50,977 nucleotides of DNA from an uncultured Bilophila sp. GTDB taxonomy: Bacteria > Desulfobacterota > Desulfovibrionia > Desulfovibrionales > Desulfovibrionaceae. The notes below the pieces were generated by a model. The model was not told the DNA's origin, made no database searches, and saw nothing but the letters and a program-made list of their open reading frames with translations. Location of the stretch: NCBI GenBank assembly GCA_902373525.1, contig CABKMN010000013.1:1-50977 (forward strand), read 5' to 3'. The translations under genes and the position numbers were made by a program. This document shows, in pieces, positions 41,002-49,102 of this stretch (the stretch's first letter is position 1; each line of letters begins with the position of its first letter).

Positions 41002-44000
41002 ACATCGTCTCCTCATCATCCGTCGGGGAGCGCCGGGCAATGCCGAATCCCCTGTCGTATTCCCACAGGTATGCGTCGTCGTACGCCACAAGCTCGGCGG
41101 TGAGCGCACGCTCCTCATCCACGCCGACGGCCTCGCACATGGCGCGCATGGCCTCGCCGTCCAGCCACAGCCACGCGTTGGGCAGGGCCTCGGTCACCCG
41201 GAAGGAACGCTCGTCGCGCTCCACCCACTGCCCGCCCGCACCGCGCCGCTCTCCCTGATACACAAAGGTTTCGTGAATGTCCTCAAGGCGTTCTGGATCG
41301 CGCCCCAAACGCCACATTTCCGGCCTTCCCGCACGGTCGCGCAGGGGCGTCTTGTCATAGATCCCCTGAGCAAACAGCTTCGAGGCCGTGCCGTCCGCGA
41401 TGAAGACCGGCGGTTCCTCGTTGTTCTCCGGCCCGAAGGAGCGGAACAGCCGCTTGGCTATGGCCCTGTCGTCGCGCTTGGCGAGACGGCAATCATCGCC
41501 GAGACGCACCGCCGCGGTTACGGCGAAACGCCCCTCGCGCCACGGCAGAATTTCCGCCAGATCATGGATCAAATACCTGTCCTTGACACCCCCGCCTTCA
41601 TAGCCGGGCCAGCAAAAGGCCGGTTTGGGCTGATCATCCTTGCACTTGTATTGGTTATAGCAATGCCTCCAGTTGAACTGCGGCACGGCGATGTTGGGCG
41701 CCTCTCCGCAAGGCCGCAGGCGGTGCCGGTTGACGCGGCCCGCCGTCTGCACCAGCGACTGGGCGCTGGAGATGTCTATGACGGCCCAGTCGAAATCGTG
41801 GTCCCGCCCCACCTCTTCCACCGGCGTCGCCACCACGATGAACGGCACGTCCGGGCGGCCTTCGCGGGCGGCCTCGTCCAATAGGGAACGGATTTCGGGA
41901 TCGGACAGGATATGCCCGTCGCCCTCGGCGCGGGAGAGCAGGAAATCCAGACGCCGCTCCTTGTGGAACCGGGCGATGCGCCAGTCGTTCGCATGATAGC
42001 AGGCGACGCGGGCCTGCGGCAGGGCCTCGGCAAGACGCCGGGCCGTATCCACGGCGGTCCGGATGTTCGCCACGCGCACCAGACCAAAAGAATAGGCCGC
42101 CCCGGAGCGCGCATCCTTCAGGGCATGCCGGGCATGCAGGTCCCGCACGCCGGTGATCACGGCGTCCATCCACGCCTTGGGGGTCTGTTCCGCCAGCGGA
42201 AGCAGTTCGGCAAGGCGGTACACGGGCGCGCGGCCCACCGCCTCCAGCTGCTCGGCCACGCGGGCGTCGTACAGGTTGAGCACGGACGCGCTCCGTTCCG
42301 CGCACCGCGCTTCCGGCACGGCGGGCACGGCCTCCACCAGCGGCGGCAGCGCGTCGTCAAGGAACGCCAGCACATACAGGGGGGCTTCGCCGCCCGCCGC
42401 TCCCGACGCCGGTTCCGCTGCGAACCCGTTCTCCCCTCCCCGCCGCAGATGCCGCGCCATTTCCGCGCCGGACGCATAGGCCGCCTCCACGGCCTGCGCC
42501 ACGGGCCGGGACAGGGTGGCCGTGGAGCAGATGACGTTGCGCCCGAACAGCCCGCTCAACTGCACAAGGCGCAGCACGGCGGCGAGCGCCTCGGGCTCGT
42601 AGGCGTCCACCTCGTCGAGCACCACATCCGCGCTCAGCATACGCAACAGGGCCTTGACGTGATGCCCCTGCCGGTGCGGCTCACCGGCGGCGATCAGATA
42701 GTCGATGGTGGAAACCAGCAGCGGCGCACCGAGGATACGCCGCTCCTGCGCCTTGGGGAAAAAGGACTCCAGCCATGCGGGCAGGGGCCAGACACCGCCG
42801 GACGTCAACGCCTCGGGTTCCGCCGGGTTGCCGTCCTCATCGGACCACGCGCCGCCGTCCGCCCCGGAAGCCTCGAACAGCTTCCGCGTCACGGCGTCGC
42901 CGATGACCGTGGCGAGATCGCCGTCGGAGAAACCGAGCTGACGTTGCAGGGCCCGCCCGGTTTGCAGCGTGAGGCTGCGCAGGTTCAGGGCGATGGAAAT
43001 CCGTGGGGCCGGGCAGCGCGACAGCACGCAGGCCGCGCGCACGTTCATGCGCGTCTTGCCGCTGCCGGTGCCCGCCATGTTGAAGACGAGAACGCCGCTT
43101 GCGGGGTACGCCTCCCGCGCCTCGGCCAGCGCTTCCGCCGCCGCGTTCTGCCATGCGAAACGGCTTCCGGGGGTCGCCGGACGCACCGCGGCTTCCAGCG
43201 AGCAGGGTTGCAGGCCGCTCAGGAAGGCATCGGGACGTTCCGCCAGCGCCGCGATACGCCAGACCACATCCGCGGCCTTTTCCGACACGCGGAGCAGATG
43301 GTCGGCAAGAGGCTGGTTCAGCCGCCGCCCGGCGGGCGTGAAACAGGTATTGGCGAAAGCCGAAGAAACGTCGCCTTCCGGCGCGCACTCCAGCGCCGAC
43401 ACCGTATGATCCGCGAACACGAGCGCCGCGCGGGCGTACACGAACACCGCCCGCCAGTACGGAATCCACGCCTTCCCCGCCATGCCTTCCGTCGCGGAGC
43501 CAAGGCGCGCATGCAGCCGCCGCACACGCTCCCAAAAGGCGGCGTTCGGCTCCGACCACGGGATGAACAGCGGATCGGCGGACGGATCGGGCAGGGGGCT
43601 CCGCACAAGCCGTCCTTCCAGACACGGCAGTTCCGAAGAAAACAGGCCGTGATGCGTCGCGACGAGCACGTCCACGCATTCCGGAGCGGAGGCAAGGCCG
43701 TAGGCCGAGGCGTTGTCGATCTTCCGGCCACCGATGAACACGGCAGGCGGGACCGGCACGATGGTCTTCCATGCCGCCTTCCAGCCCGTACCGGAACGCT
43801 CGGCCTGCCACAGCCTGAGCGACGTCCACTCGTGGCGCACGGCATCGGCGGCTTCGGCCTTTCCGCGCAGCTTGTCCTGAAATTTCCGCGAATACTTGCC
43901 CAGATCGTGCAGCAGACCGGCCAGACGCGCCGCCAGCCCCGCATGCCGGACCCAGCCGGGCGCGCCCAACGGCTCCGCAACCCGGCGACGCCCCACCGGG

Positions 44001-44263
44001 AAATGCCCTTCCGGTCCGAAGCGCCCCCGCGATCCGACAATCCATAAGAGCTTCATGCGCCGCCGCCCGTCGTTCCGGTAACAGGCCACCGCCGTCTGCC
44101 GGGTGGCGCTCCGGGCCAGAGCGGCGCGCACCTCCCGCAACCCCTCGTCCGTCATGGGCGACATCCAGCAGCGATCCCCGGCGCGCAGGGCATAACTGTC
44201 CAAAATGGCCCGGCTGCGGCGGATCGCCCGTTTTTGACATGCGGAAAGAAAAATGACGTGCAT
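40994..44263 (-). CDS. cas2-3: Cas2-3 fusion (type I-F nuclease-helicase)
   Basis: The 1089-aa protein starts MHVIFLSACQKRAIRRSRAI at ATG 44263; residues 1-95 are the Cas2 domain. The HD nuclease has HDLGKYSRKF (H119-D120). Helicase motifs are MAGTGSGKTRMN (I), DVVLDEVDAY (II), CSTATLSRP (III) and VQTAGRVNRHR (VI). It degrades targets marked by the I-F Cascade and joins Cas1 in adaptation. It is the first gene of the operon. The 215-bp leader holds a 27-codon ORF, and upstream lies a mini-CRISPR. Confidence 0.96.
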   Translation of the reverse strand: MHVIFLSACQKRAIRRSRAILDSYALRAGDRCWMSPMTDEGLREVRAALARSATRQTAVACYRNDGRRRMKLLWIVGSRGRFGPEGHFPVGRRRVAEPLGAPGWVRHAGLAARLAGLLHDLGKYSRKFQDKLRGKAEAADAVRHEWTSLRLWQAERSGTGWKAAWKTIVPVPPAVFIGGRKIDNASAYGLASAPECVDVLVATHHGLFSSELPCLEGRLVRSPLPDPSADPLFIPWSEPNAAFWERVRRLHARLGSATEGMAGKAWIPYWRAVFVYARAALVFADHTVSALECAPEGDVSSAFANTCFTPAGRRLNQPLADHLLRVSEKAADVVWRIAALAERPDAFLSGLQPCSLEAAVRPATPGSRFAWQNAAAEALAEAREAYPASGVLVFNMAGTGSGKTRMNVRAACVLSRCPAPRISIALNLRSLTLQTGRALQRQLGFSDGDLATVIGDAVTRKLFEASGADGGAWSDEDGNPAEPEALTSGGVWPLPAWLESFFPKAQERRILGAPLLVSTIDYLIAAGEPHRQGHHVKALLRMLSADVVLDEVDAYEPEALAAVLRLVQLSGLFGRNVICSTATLSRPVAQAVEAAYASGAEMARHLRRGGENGFAAEPASGAAGGEAPLYVLAFLDDALPPLVEAVPAVPEARCAERSASVLNLYDARVAEQLEAVGRAPVYRLAELLPLAEQTPKAWMDAVITGVRDLHARHALKDARSGAAYSFGLVRVANIRTAVDTARRLAEALPQARVACYHANDWRIARFHKERRLDFLLSRAEGDGHILSDPEIRSLLDEAAREGRPDVPFIVVATPVEEVGRDHDFDWAVIDISSAQSLVQTAGRVNRHRLRPCGEAPNIAVPQFNWRHCYNQYKCKDDQPKPAFCWPGYEGGGVKDRYLIHDLAEILPWREGRFAVTAAVRLGDDCRLAKRDDRAIAKRLFRSFGPENNEEPPVFIADGTASKLFAQGIYDKTPLRDRAGRPEMWRLGRDPERLEDIHETFVYQGERRGAGGQWVERDERSFRVTEALPNAWLWLDGEAMRAMCEAVGVDEERALTAELVAYDDAYLWEYDRGFGIARRSPTDDEETMYD

Positions 44264-44365
44264 GATTATCGATTCTTCTCTATTCTGGTCCCACAGGTTC
44301 GGTGCACCGGGATACCGCCCTAACACATTGCTGAGTCCCGTAGTTATTTTTGCAACGTATCGTGT

Positions 44366-44449
44366 TTAAACCCCCAACTCGTGAACGACCACAGCCACAA
44401 GAATCCTCGCCACAAACGCAGCAAAAACGTTCAGCAAAAAAGATTTCAT
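44366..44449 (-). CDS. 27-aa hydrophobic peptide in the cas leader (candidate CreT-like)
   Basis: ATG 44449 follows GGGAG; the stop is TAA 44366. The peptide begins MKSFLLNVFAAFVARILVAV and is a single hydrophobic helix with few charges, as in type I toxin peptides. It lies between the promoter matched by the pseudo-spacer and cas2-3. A toxin role is inference; it could also be a leader peptide controlling cas2-3. Confidence 0.45.
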   Translation of the reverse strand: MKSFLLNVFAAFVARILVAVVVHELGV

Positions 44450-44481
44450 TCCGGCGGCTCCCTTCCATTGCCCTTAAAAGG

Positions 44482-44533
44482 GCTTTAGCCGTTTTACAGG
44501 AGGCCGTCAATAATTCATATAAACATTAACGGG
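44482..44533 (-). promoter_or_regulatory. Candidate promoter of cas operon / ORF27, overlapped by pseudo-spacer target
   Basis: The minus strand has TTGACG (44510-44505) and, 17 bp on, TAAAGC (44487-44482), the latter a weak -10. CC at 44533-44532 is followed by CGTTAATGTTT (44531-44521), identical to the first 11 nt of the nearby pseudo-spacer. A 32-nt protospacer from 44531 to 44500 would cover the -35 box. Confidence 0.65.
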
Positions 44534-44537
44534 AATA

Positions 44538-44619
44538 TTTTTGTCCCGCCTATTGGCGGATAAAACCCGTAGCCTCTGAAAAACATTAACGCTTCTAAAC
44601 TGTCTACACGGCAGATGAG
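44538..44619 (-). ncRNA. CreA/CreR-like mini-CRISPR guide RNA
   Basis: PsiR1 (44619-44592) matches 23 of 28 positions of the array 1 repeat, keeps the 8-nt handle TTTAGAAG, and its stem has a compensatory T-A pair (CTGCC/GACAG with one mismatch). Pseudo-spacer is 44591-44565 (27 nt). PsiR2 (44564-44538) has a perfect stem CCGCC/GGCGG with a 4-nt loop and lost its 3' end. The guide would be processed by Cas6f and direct Cascade to 44531-44500. CreA/CreR RNAs described in other CRISPR systems use just this layout; function here is inferred. Confidence 0.8.
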
Positions 44620-44630
44620 GCTTGGTGGAA

Positions 44631-44659
44631 AGTATGCCCGACTTTGAAACGCCCGTCAA
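44631..44659 (-). promoter_or_regulatory. Promoter of the mini-CRISPR RNA
   Basis: The minus strand has TTGACG (44659-44654), a 17-bp spacer and CATACT (44636-44631). Predicted start is near 44624, a few bases before PsiR1. A dyad CCCCT/AGGGG (44665-44677) lies just upstream. Confidence 0.75.
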
Positions 44660-44699
44660 TTCATCCCCTGTAAGGGGTACTATTACCAAGGAAAAAAGG

Positions 44700-44954
44700 T
44701 AGGCATCCTCCGCCCCCCAACGAAGCGAAAACTCCCCTTCCGGCAGCGACCGGAAGAGGAGTCTGGACACGCAGTCCGTACGGGATAAGGCGTGTCGGCC
44801 TTCTTCCGGCATGATTCGCCGGGGGCGACGGCTTTTCCCCATGAGCGGATACGGTCCGGTTCCCCCTTCGGGAACGTCTCTCCCCGCCGCCGGGAGGGCG
44901 GCCTGGAGGGGGGAAGCCTTTCCCCGAACATCCCCCCTCGGGAGGGTGATAACC
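44700..44954. other. Intergenic region with GC-rich dyads, no gene
   Basis: Between the mini-CRISPR promoter and the trxB stop. Contains CCGG/CCGG-type dyads around 44740-44760 and a long GC-rich inverted segment at 44875-44945 (CGGGAGGG ... CCCTCGGGAGGG) that may terminate trxB. Overlapping frames have no ribosome sites or family features. Confidence 0.5.
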
Positions 44955-45878
44955 CTATTTCCTGCGGCTGCGCAACCAGCGTTCGGCGGAAAGCGCGGCG
45001 ACGGTGCCGTCGCTGACGGCGGTGGTGATCTGGCGGTAGAGCTTGTGGTTGATGTCGCCCGCGCCGAACACGCCGGGGATATTGGTGGACATGTCCTCTC
45101 CGGCGAGGATGTACCCCTTGTCGTCGAGGGTGATCACGTCCCGGAACCATTCGTTGTTCGGGGACTGGCCCAAAAATACGAAAATGCCGTCCACGGGCAG
45201 GGTGGTGCGTTCGCCGGTCCGCGTGTCTTCGAGGACGGCGGCGGTGAGTTGCCCGTCCGTCACTTCCACGTCCGCGACCTTCGTGCAGGTGAAGCCCTTC
45301 ACGCGGGGATCGCCGAGCAGCGCGTCCTGCGTGGCCTGCGCCGCGAAATAGCGGTCCATGATTTCCACCACGGTCAGTTCGGCCACGCCGAGATTCAGGA
45401 GGTACAGGCCCTCGTCGAAGGCGCTGTTGCCGCCGCCGACCACGAGCACGCGCTTGCCCTTGTACGGCGCGCCGTCGCAGATCGCGCAGAAGTGCATCTG
45501 GTCGCATTCGGTGGGCACGTCCAGCGCGATGGGCTTGCGGCCCGTGCACAGGATGATCGCCGGAGCCTTGAAGGTCATGTCGTAGCCGCGCACGATCTTT
45601 TCGTCCGCGCCCAGCTCAAGGCCCTCGACCTCGAACACTTCCTCGACCTCCACGCCCATGTGGTCCACATGCGCGCGCATCTTCTCCATCAGCTCCATGC
45701 CGTGGATTTCCGGGTAGGACGGGAAATTCTCCACCGTGTAGGTCGAGTTCACCAGCCCGCCGGTCACGTTCGTTTCCAGCAGCACCACGTCGAGATTCGC
45801 CCGCTTCGCGTAGATCGCCGCCGTCATCCCGGCGGGGCCGCCGCCCAATACGATAAGATCACAATTCCGTTCTTCCAT
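44955..45878 (-). CDS. trxB: Thioredoxin reductase
   Basis: The 307-aa flavoprotein has an FAD motif (LGGGPAGMTAAIYA, residues 11-24), redox CxxC at Cys131/Cys134 (HFCAICDGA), an NAD(P)H motif (VLVVGGGNSAFDEGL) and the final STNIPGVFGAGDIN. It likely reduces the CPHC thioredoxin encoded upstream. The NADPH-binding HRRxxxR motif of classical enzymes is not obvious (after GGGNSA the sequence is VVEIMDRY), so the donor may not be NADPH. Confidence 0.92.
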   Translation of the reverse strand: MEERNCDLIVLGGGPAGMTAAIYAKRANLDVVLLETNVTGGLVNSTYTVENFPSYPEIHGMELMEKMRAHVDHMGVEVEEVFEVEGLELGADEKIVRGYDMTFKAPAIILCTGRKPIALDVPTECDQMHFCAICDGAPYKGKRVLVVGGGNSAFDEGLYLLNLGVAELTVVEIMDRYFAAQATQDALLGDPRVKGFTCTKVADVEVTDGQLTAAVLEDTRTGERTTLPVDGIFVFLGQSPNNEWFRDVITLDDKGYILAGEDMSTNIPGVFGAGDINHKLYRQITTAVSDGTVAALSAERWLRSRRK

Positions 45879-46098
45879 TGTCCATTCCTTCTTGATCCAT
45901 CATGGTTGCGGGCATGCCGCGGCTGCGCGCCCGTCCCGCACGCAGCGGCACGGCGGCTTCTCCCGCGCCGCCCACGCCCGGCGCGCGCACACCGGCGCGG
46001 GGCGTTCCGTGCAGCCGATACGAACGTCCCTGAGGGAACGGGGGGAGGCCCCGCCTCTTCAAGAGGCTGGGCGGGCATCGCCCCCCGTCTCCGGCCCG

Positions 46099-46407
46099 CT
46101 ACGCCTTCTCGAAGAAGGCGGCCATTTCGCGGGGATTCATGAGGCCGACCTTGGACGCCCTGACCTCGCCGCCCTTGACGGCGAAGACCGTCGGGGGGCG
46201 TTCCGCGCCGAGCGCGGCGGCTGCGGCGGCGTTTTCCTCGATGTCGATGCCGTAGAGCGCGACGCCGGGTTTGGCGGCCGCGAATTTTTCGAGCACCTTT
46301 TCCATGTTCTTGCAATGCGGGCACAGCTTCTTGAAGAACAGGAGCACGCCCTTGTCGGTCGCCGCGATGCGGTCCTTGTAATCGGCTTCGGTGATGATTT
46401 CGATCAT
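46099..46407 (-). CDS. Thioredoxin-like protein with CPHC active site
   Basis: The 102-aa thioredoxin fold has FFKKLCPHCKNM with Cys29/Cys32, and cis-Pro in RPPTVFAV. CPHC is glutaredoxin/DsbA-like rather than the usual CGPC. It is encoded before trxB on the same strand with a 220-bp gap holding GC-rich hairpins, so the two probably form one redox system. Confidence 0.9.
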   Translation of the reverse strand: MIEIITEADYKDRIAATDKGVLLFFKKLCPHCKNMEKVLEKFAAAKPGVALYGIDIEENAAAAAALGAERPPTVFAVKGGEVRASKVGLMNPREMAAFFEKA

Positions 46408-46735
46408 GGTGTCTCTCCGAATGGTTTTGGTTTGTCATATGGGGCCGCCCGCCGGAAGGAAAGCCTCAGTGAGTCCGTCCCGCCCGTTCGGCTCAAAGTC
46501 CGCCGCCGGGAACGGCCTATGGACTTCAAAAAACGCCGTTCTCCGCCCGCCGGGAAAAATCCCCGCAAGGCGGCGTTCCCCGCCCGGATAGGCCCGGCTC
46601 TCCGGCCTCAGCGGCCCGGTGCGCCCCCGCGCGGCGGGAACGCTTCTTCGCCGGAAAACGCCTTCCGGCGGCATCCCGCTCGTCTCCGGGCCCGGAATCG
46701 TCCGCGAACGCCGCTCCCCCGCGCTTCCCGCGGCG
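46408..46735. other. Intergenic region, no gene supported
   Basis: GC-rich stretch between the thioredoxin gene and the Crp/Fnr gene. Several short dyads are seen (for example CCGCCGGG and TTCCCCGCCCGG). Frames across it look like shadows. It probably holds the thioredoxin promoter. Confidence 0.45.
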
Positions 46736-47431
46736 CTAGCGGGCCTCGCCCGGATTGCACAGCTCCGCGAGCGCGTCCCGGTCGAGGATTTCGAGGGAAC
46801 AGCGGGTGAAATGCCCCAGAATCCCCCTGTCGCGCAAGACCCGGATGATCCGGCAGACGGTGCTGCGGTGCAGCCCGAGCACGAGGGCCAGCTCGGACTG
46901 GGAGACGCCCGGATTGACCACGCGGGTCCGGCGCTCCTCGGCCAGCCGGTGAAGGTACCGGCACACCTGCGTCTGCGGGTCCAGCTCGGCGCTCTCGGTG
47001 ATCTGGCTGTAAAAGGCCCCGGCCTTGGCCCCGAGCGAGTGGACCAGATTGCTCATCAGCGCCGGATGCTGCCGCACGAAGTCGGCGTCGTCCAGCAGGC
47101 TCCGGGGAAAGTTATAGACTTCACAGGGTTCCAACGCAACCAGCGACGCGGGATGCAGGGGCGACACATGCAGGAGCACGATTTCCCGGAACAGGCAGCC
47201 CGGTTCGATGTAGAGCACGATCCGTTCCTTGCCCGTCTCGGACAGGTTCAGGAGCCGCACCCGGCCCTTTTCCAGAAAGGAAAAGGTGGAGGTTTCGGGA
47301 TCGTCTGGCCAACTGTAGGACTTGGCGACCTGCTGGCGCTTGCCGAGCCGGAGGACCGAGCGCCACGGGCTGTTGAGGTCCCGGATGCGGAACACCGGGC
47401 CGTCCTGCCTGCAAAATCCTGAACGGTTCAT
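46736..47431 (-). CDS. Crp/Fnr-family transcriptional regulator
   Basis: The 231-aa protein has a cNMP-like beta-barrel (FSFLEKGRVRLLNLSETGKE, YIEPGCLFREIVLLH), a long dimer helix and a C-terminal winged HTH (VSQSELALVLGLHRSTVCRI). The Fnr-type N-terminal Cys cluster is absent. It is encoded after the DASS transporter and likely controls the neighbouring transporter, sulfatase and possibly redox genes. Confidence 0.9.
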   Translation of the reverse strand: MNRSGFCRQDGPVFRIRDLNSPWRSVLRLGKRQQVAKSYSWPDDPETSTFSFLEKGRVRLLNLSETGKERIVLYIEPGCLFREIVLLHVSPLHPASLVALEPCEVYNFPRSLLDDADFVRQHPALMSNLVHSLGAKAGAFYSQITESAELDPQTQVCRYLHRLAEERRTRVVNPGVSQSELALVLGLHRSTVCRIIRVLRDRGILGHFTRCSLEILDRDALAELCNPGEAR

Positions 47432-47453
47432 GGCTTCCTCCGTGGGGCGCCTC

Positions 47454-48857
47454 CTACAGGTTCATCATGGGCCAGATGAAGGTGGCGACGAGCGCCACGA
47501 TCAGGCTGGCGAGCACCATACGGGCCAGCATGATGCCGAGCAGGTACCGAACCCGCACGTAGCCGGTCGCGAACATGATCAGGGCCGGGGCCAGCTCGTA
47601 GGGCAGGAAAAACTGGTCAAGGCCGTACAGGAAGCTGTACAGGATGGGCTTGATCCCGAGGTCCAGCGAGGTGGCGATTTCGGCCATGGGCACGCTCAGG
47701 GACGTCGCCGCGGCCACGGGCGTCAGCACGAGGTTGGCCACCACGCCCACCCAGTAGGCGAACATGGACGAACCGGCGTGGCTGTCGATCTGCTGGAGAT
47801 AGGGCACCAGCTTCCCGGCGAGCCATGCGGGGATGCCGAGCGTCCCCGCCACAATGCCTATCGCCATGCAGCCCGCAATGAAAAACAGGATGGGGAACTG
47901 CACCCGCTTGAGGTCGTCCGCGCGCATCAGGTTGAACAGCGGCGTAAACCCGAGCAGGACCACGCTGCAAAAGGCGAAGTAGCCGGGGATACCGTGCCAC
48001 GGTTCGGACACAAAAGCCACCAGCGCGAGCAGAGCCAGCAGGAGGGTCTTCTTCTCGTCGCGGCTCATGGCCCCGAGGGCCAGCAGTTCGGCCTCGGCGC
48101 AGGCGCGGCAGCGGGAAATGTGCTCGCCCAGCTCCCTGCCGCCGAACAGGTGCAGGATGGCGTAGGCCAGCAGCCCGTGCAGCAGCTGATACGGCAGGTT
48201 CTCCCCGAAAAAGCTCAGCCACGTGAACGGGACGCCCATTTCCTTGACCATCAGGAGGCCGATGATGCCCGTGTTGTTGGGCAGGTAGGCCGCCGACGAG
48301 ATGGTCGCGCCGAAGAAGGCGGCGAGCACGATGGTGGTCGCGGAACGGGAGGTCACGGACAGATTCAGGCTCCGGCACATGCCGGTGGCGATGGCCATGA
48401 ACAGGATATCCACGGTGATCACGTCCGGGATGATCGCGCTGACCACGAAGCCGGCCAGCAGGAACGCCAGATACATGCGGATCGGGGTGGTCCCCACCCG
48501 GCTGATGGTGAAGAGGGCGATGCGGTTGGCGAGCCGCGTCTTTTCCATGAGCACGCCGATCATCATCCCGCACATGCACAGCCACGGGATCGGGGTCGTC
48601 CAGCCGACGAAGGCCACGTCCGAACTCGCGACCCCCGTCAGGATGTAGTACATCAGGAGCAGAACCGCGGTCACGAAGTTCGGCAGCAGATCGAAGGCGA
48701 ACATGCCTATCGCCATGATCGTGCCGAACCAGTAGAGGTTCACCTTCGGCGCGTTGGGGTCATAGAAGCACCAGGCCACGAACAGCCCGCCCAGCAGGCT
48801 GGTCAGCCAGCCTATCCACTTTCCGGACACCTTGTTGGTCGCAACGGCAGTAGTCAT
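47454..48857 (-). CDS. DASS-family anion transporter
   Basis: The 467-aa membrane protein starts at ATG 48857 and has about 12 helices. DASS features: LMEKTRLANRIALFTISRVG, SVTSRSATTIVLAAFFGATI, AAYLPNNTGIIGLL and, in the second half, VVANLVLTPVAAATSLSVP with FFLPYELAPALIMFATG. It resembles the SLC13 family of carboxylate/sulfate symporters. Placed between a Crp/Fnr gene and a sulfatase-fold gene, it may import the hydrolase substrate or export its product. Confidence 0.85.
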   Translation of the reverse strand: MTTAVATNKVSGKWIGWLTSLLGGLFVAWCFYDPNAPKVNLYWFGTIMAIGMFAFDLLPNFVTAVLLLMYYILTGVASSDVAFVGWTTPIPWLCMCGMMIGVLMEKTRLANRIALFTISRVGTTPIRMYLAFLLAGFVVSAIIPDVITVDILFMAIATGMCRSLNLSVTSRSATTIVLAAFFGATISSAAYLPNNTGIIGLLMVKEMGVPFTWLSFFGENLPYQLLHGLLAYAILHLFGGRELGEHISRCRACAEAELLALGAMSRDEKKTLLLALLALVAFVSEPWHGIPGYFAFCSVVLLGFTPLFNLMRADDLKRVQFPILFFIAGCMAIGIVAGTLGIPAWLAGKLVPYLQQIDSHAGSSMFAYWVGVVANLVLTPVAAATSLSVPMAEIATSLDLGIKPILYSFLYGLDQFFLPYELAPALIMFATGYVRVRYLLGIMLARMVLASLIVALVATFIWPMMNL

Positions 48858-49042
48858 ACGCGCTCCGCGCAATGCTGTGGAATAAGTGATGGAAAAGGAG
48901 CCGCCCCGCACCCGTGCAACGCCGGTTCACGCGCGCTCCCGAAAGGGTTCCGCTCCGGTCGGAAACGACGGCCTCCCACAACCGTCCGCCCCGCGAACAG
49001 GGATTCGATGCGATCAAACGCCTAAGGAGATGAGGCGGGGGC

Positions 49043-49087
49043 TTGGGGGAGGCGAGCCCTTCTCCAGAAGGGTTTCCCCTCCCCCAA
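49043..49087. terminator. Two-tier hairpin after the sulfatase-fold gene
   Basis: TTGGGGGAGG (49043-49052) pairs with CCTCCCCCAA (49078-49087) and encloses CCCTTCT/AGAAGGG. It lies between the sulfatase-fold gene and the transporter gene and could terminate or process the transcript. Confidence 0.6.
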
Positions 49088-49102
49088 TTTTCTCCGTCAT
49101 CC

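Noticed and set aside
44280..44510. 76-codon minus-strand ORF across the cas leader
   Set aside because: It lies between the guided promoter and cas2-3 in another frame, has low-quality composition and no ribosome site; the 27-codon ORF with a site is the better candidate.
47322..49025. 567-codon + ORF opposite the second DASS transporter
   Set aside because: His/Gln/Glu-rich antisense shadow with no recognisable domain.
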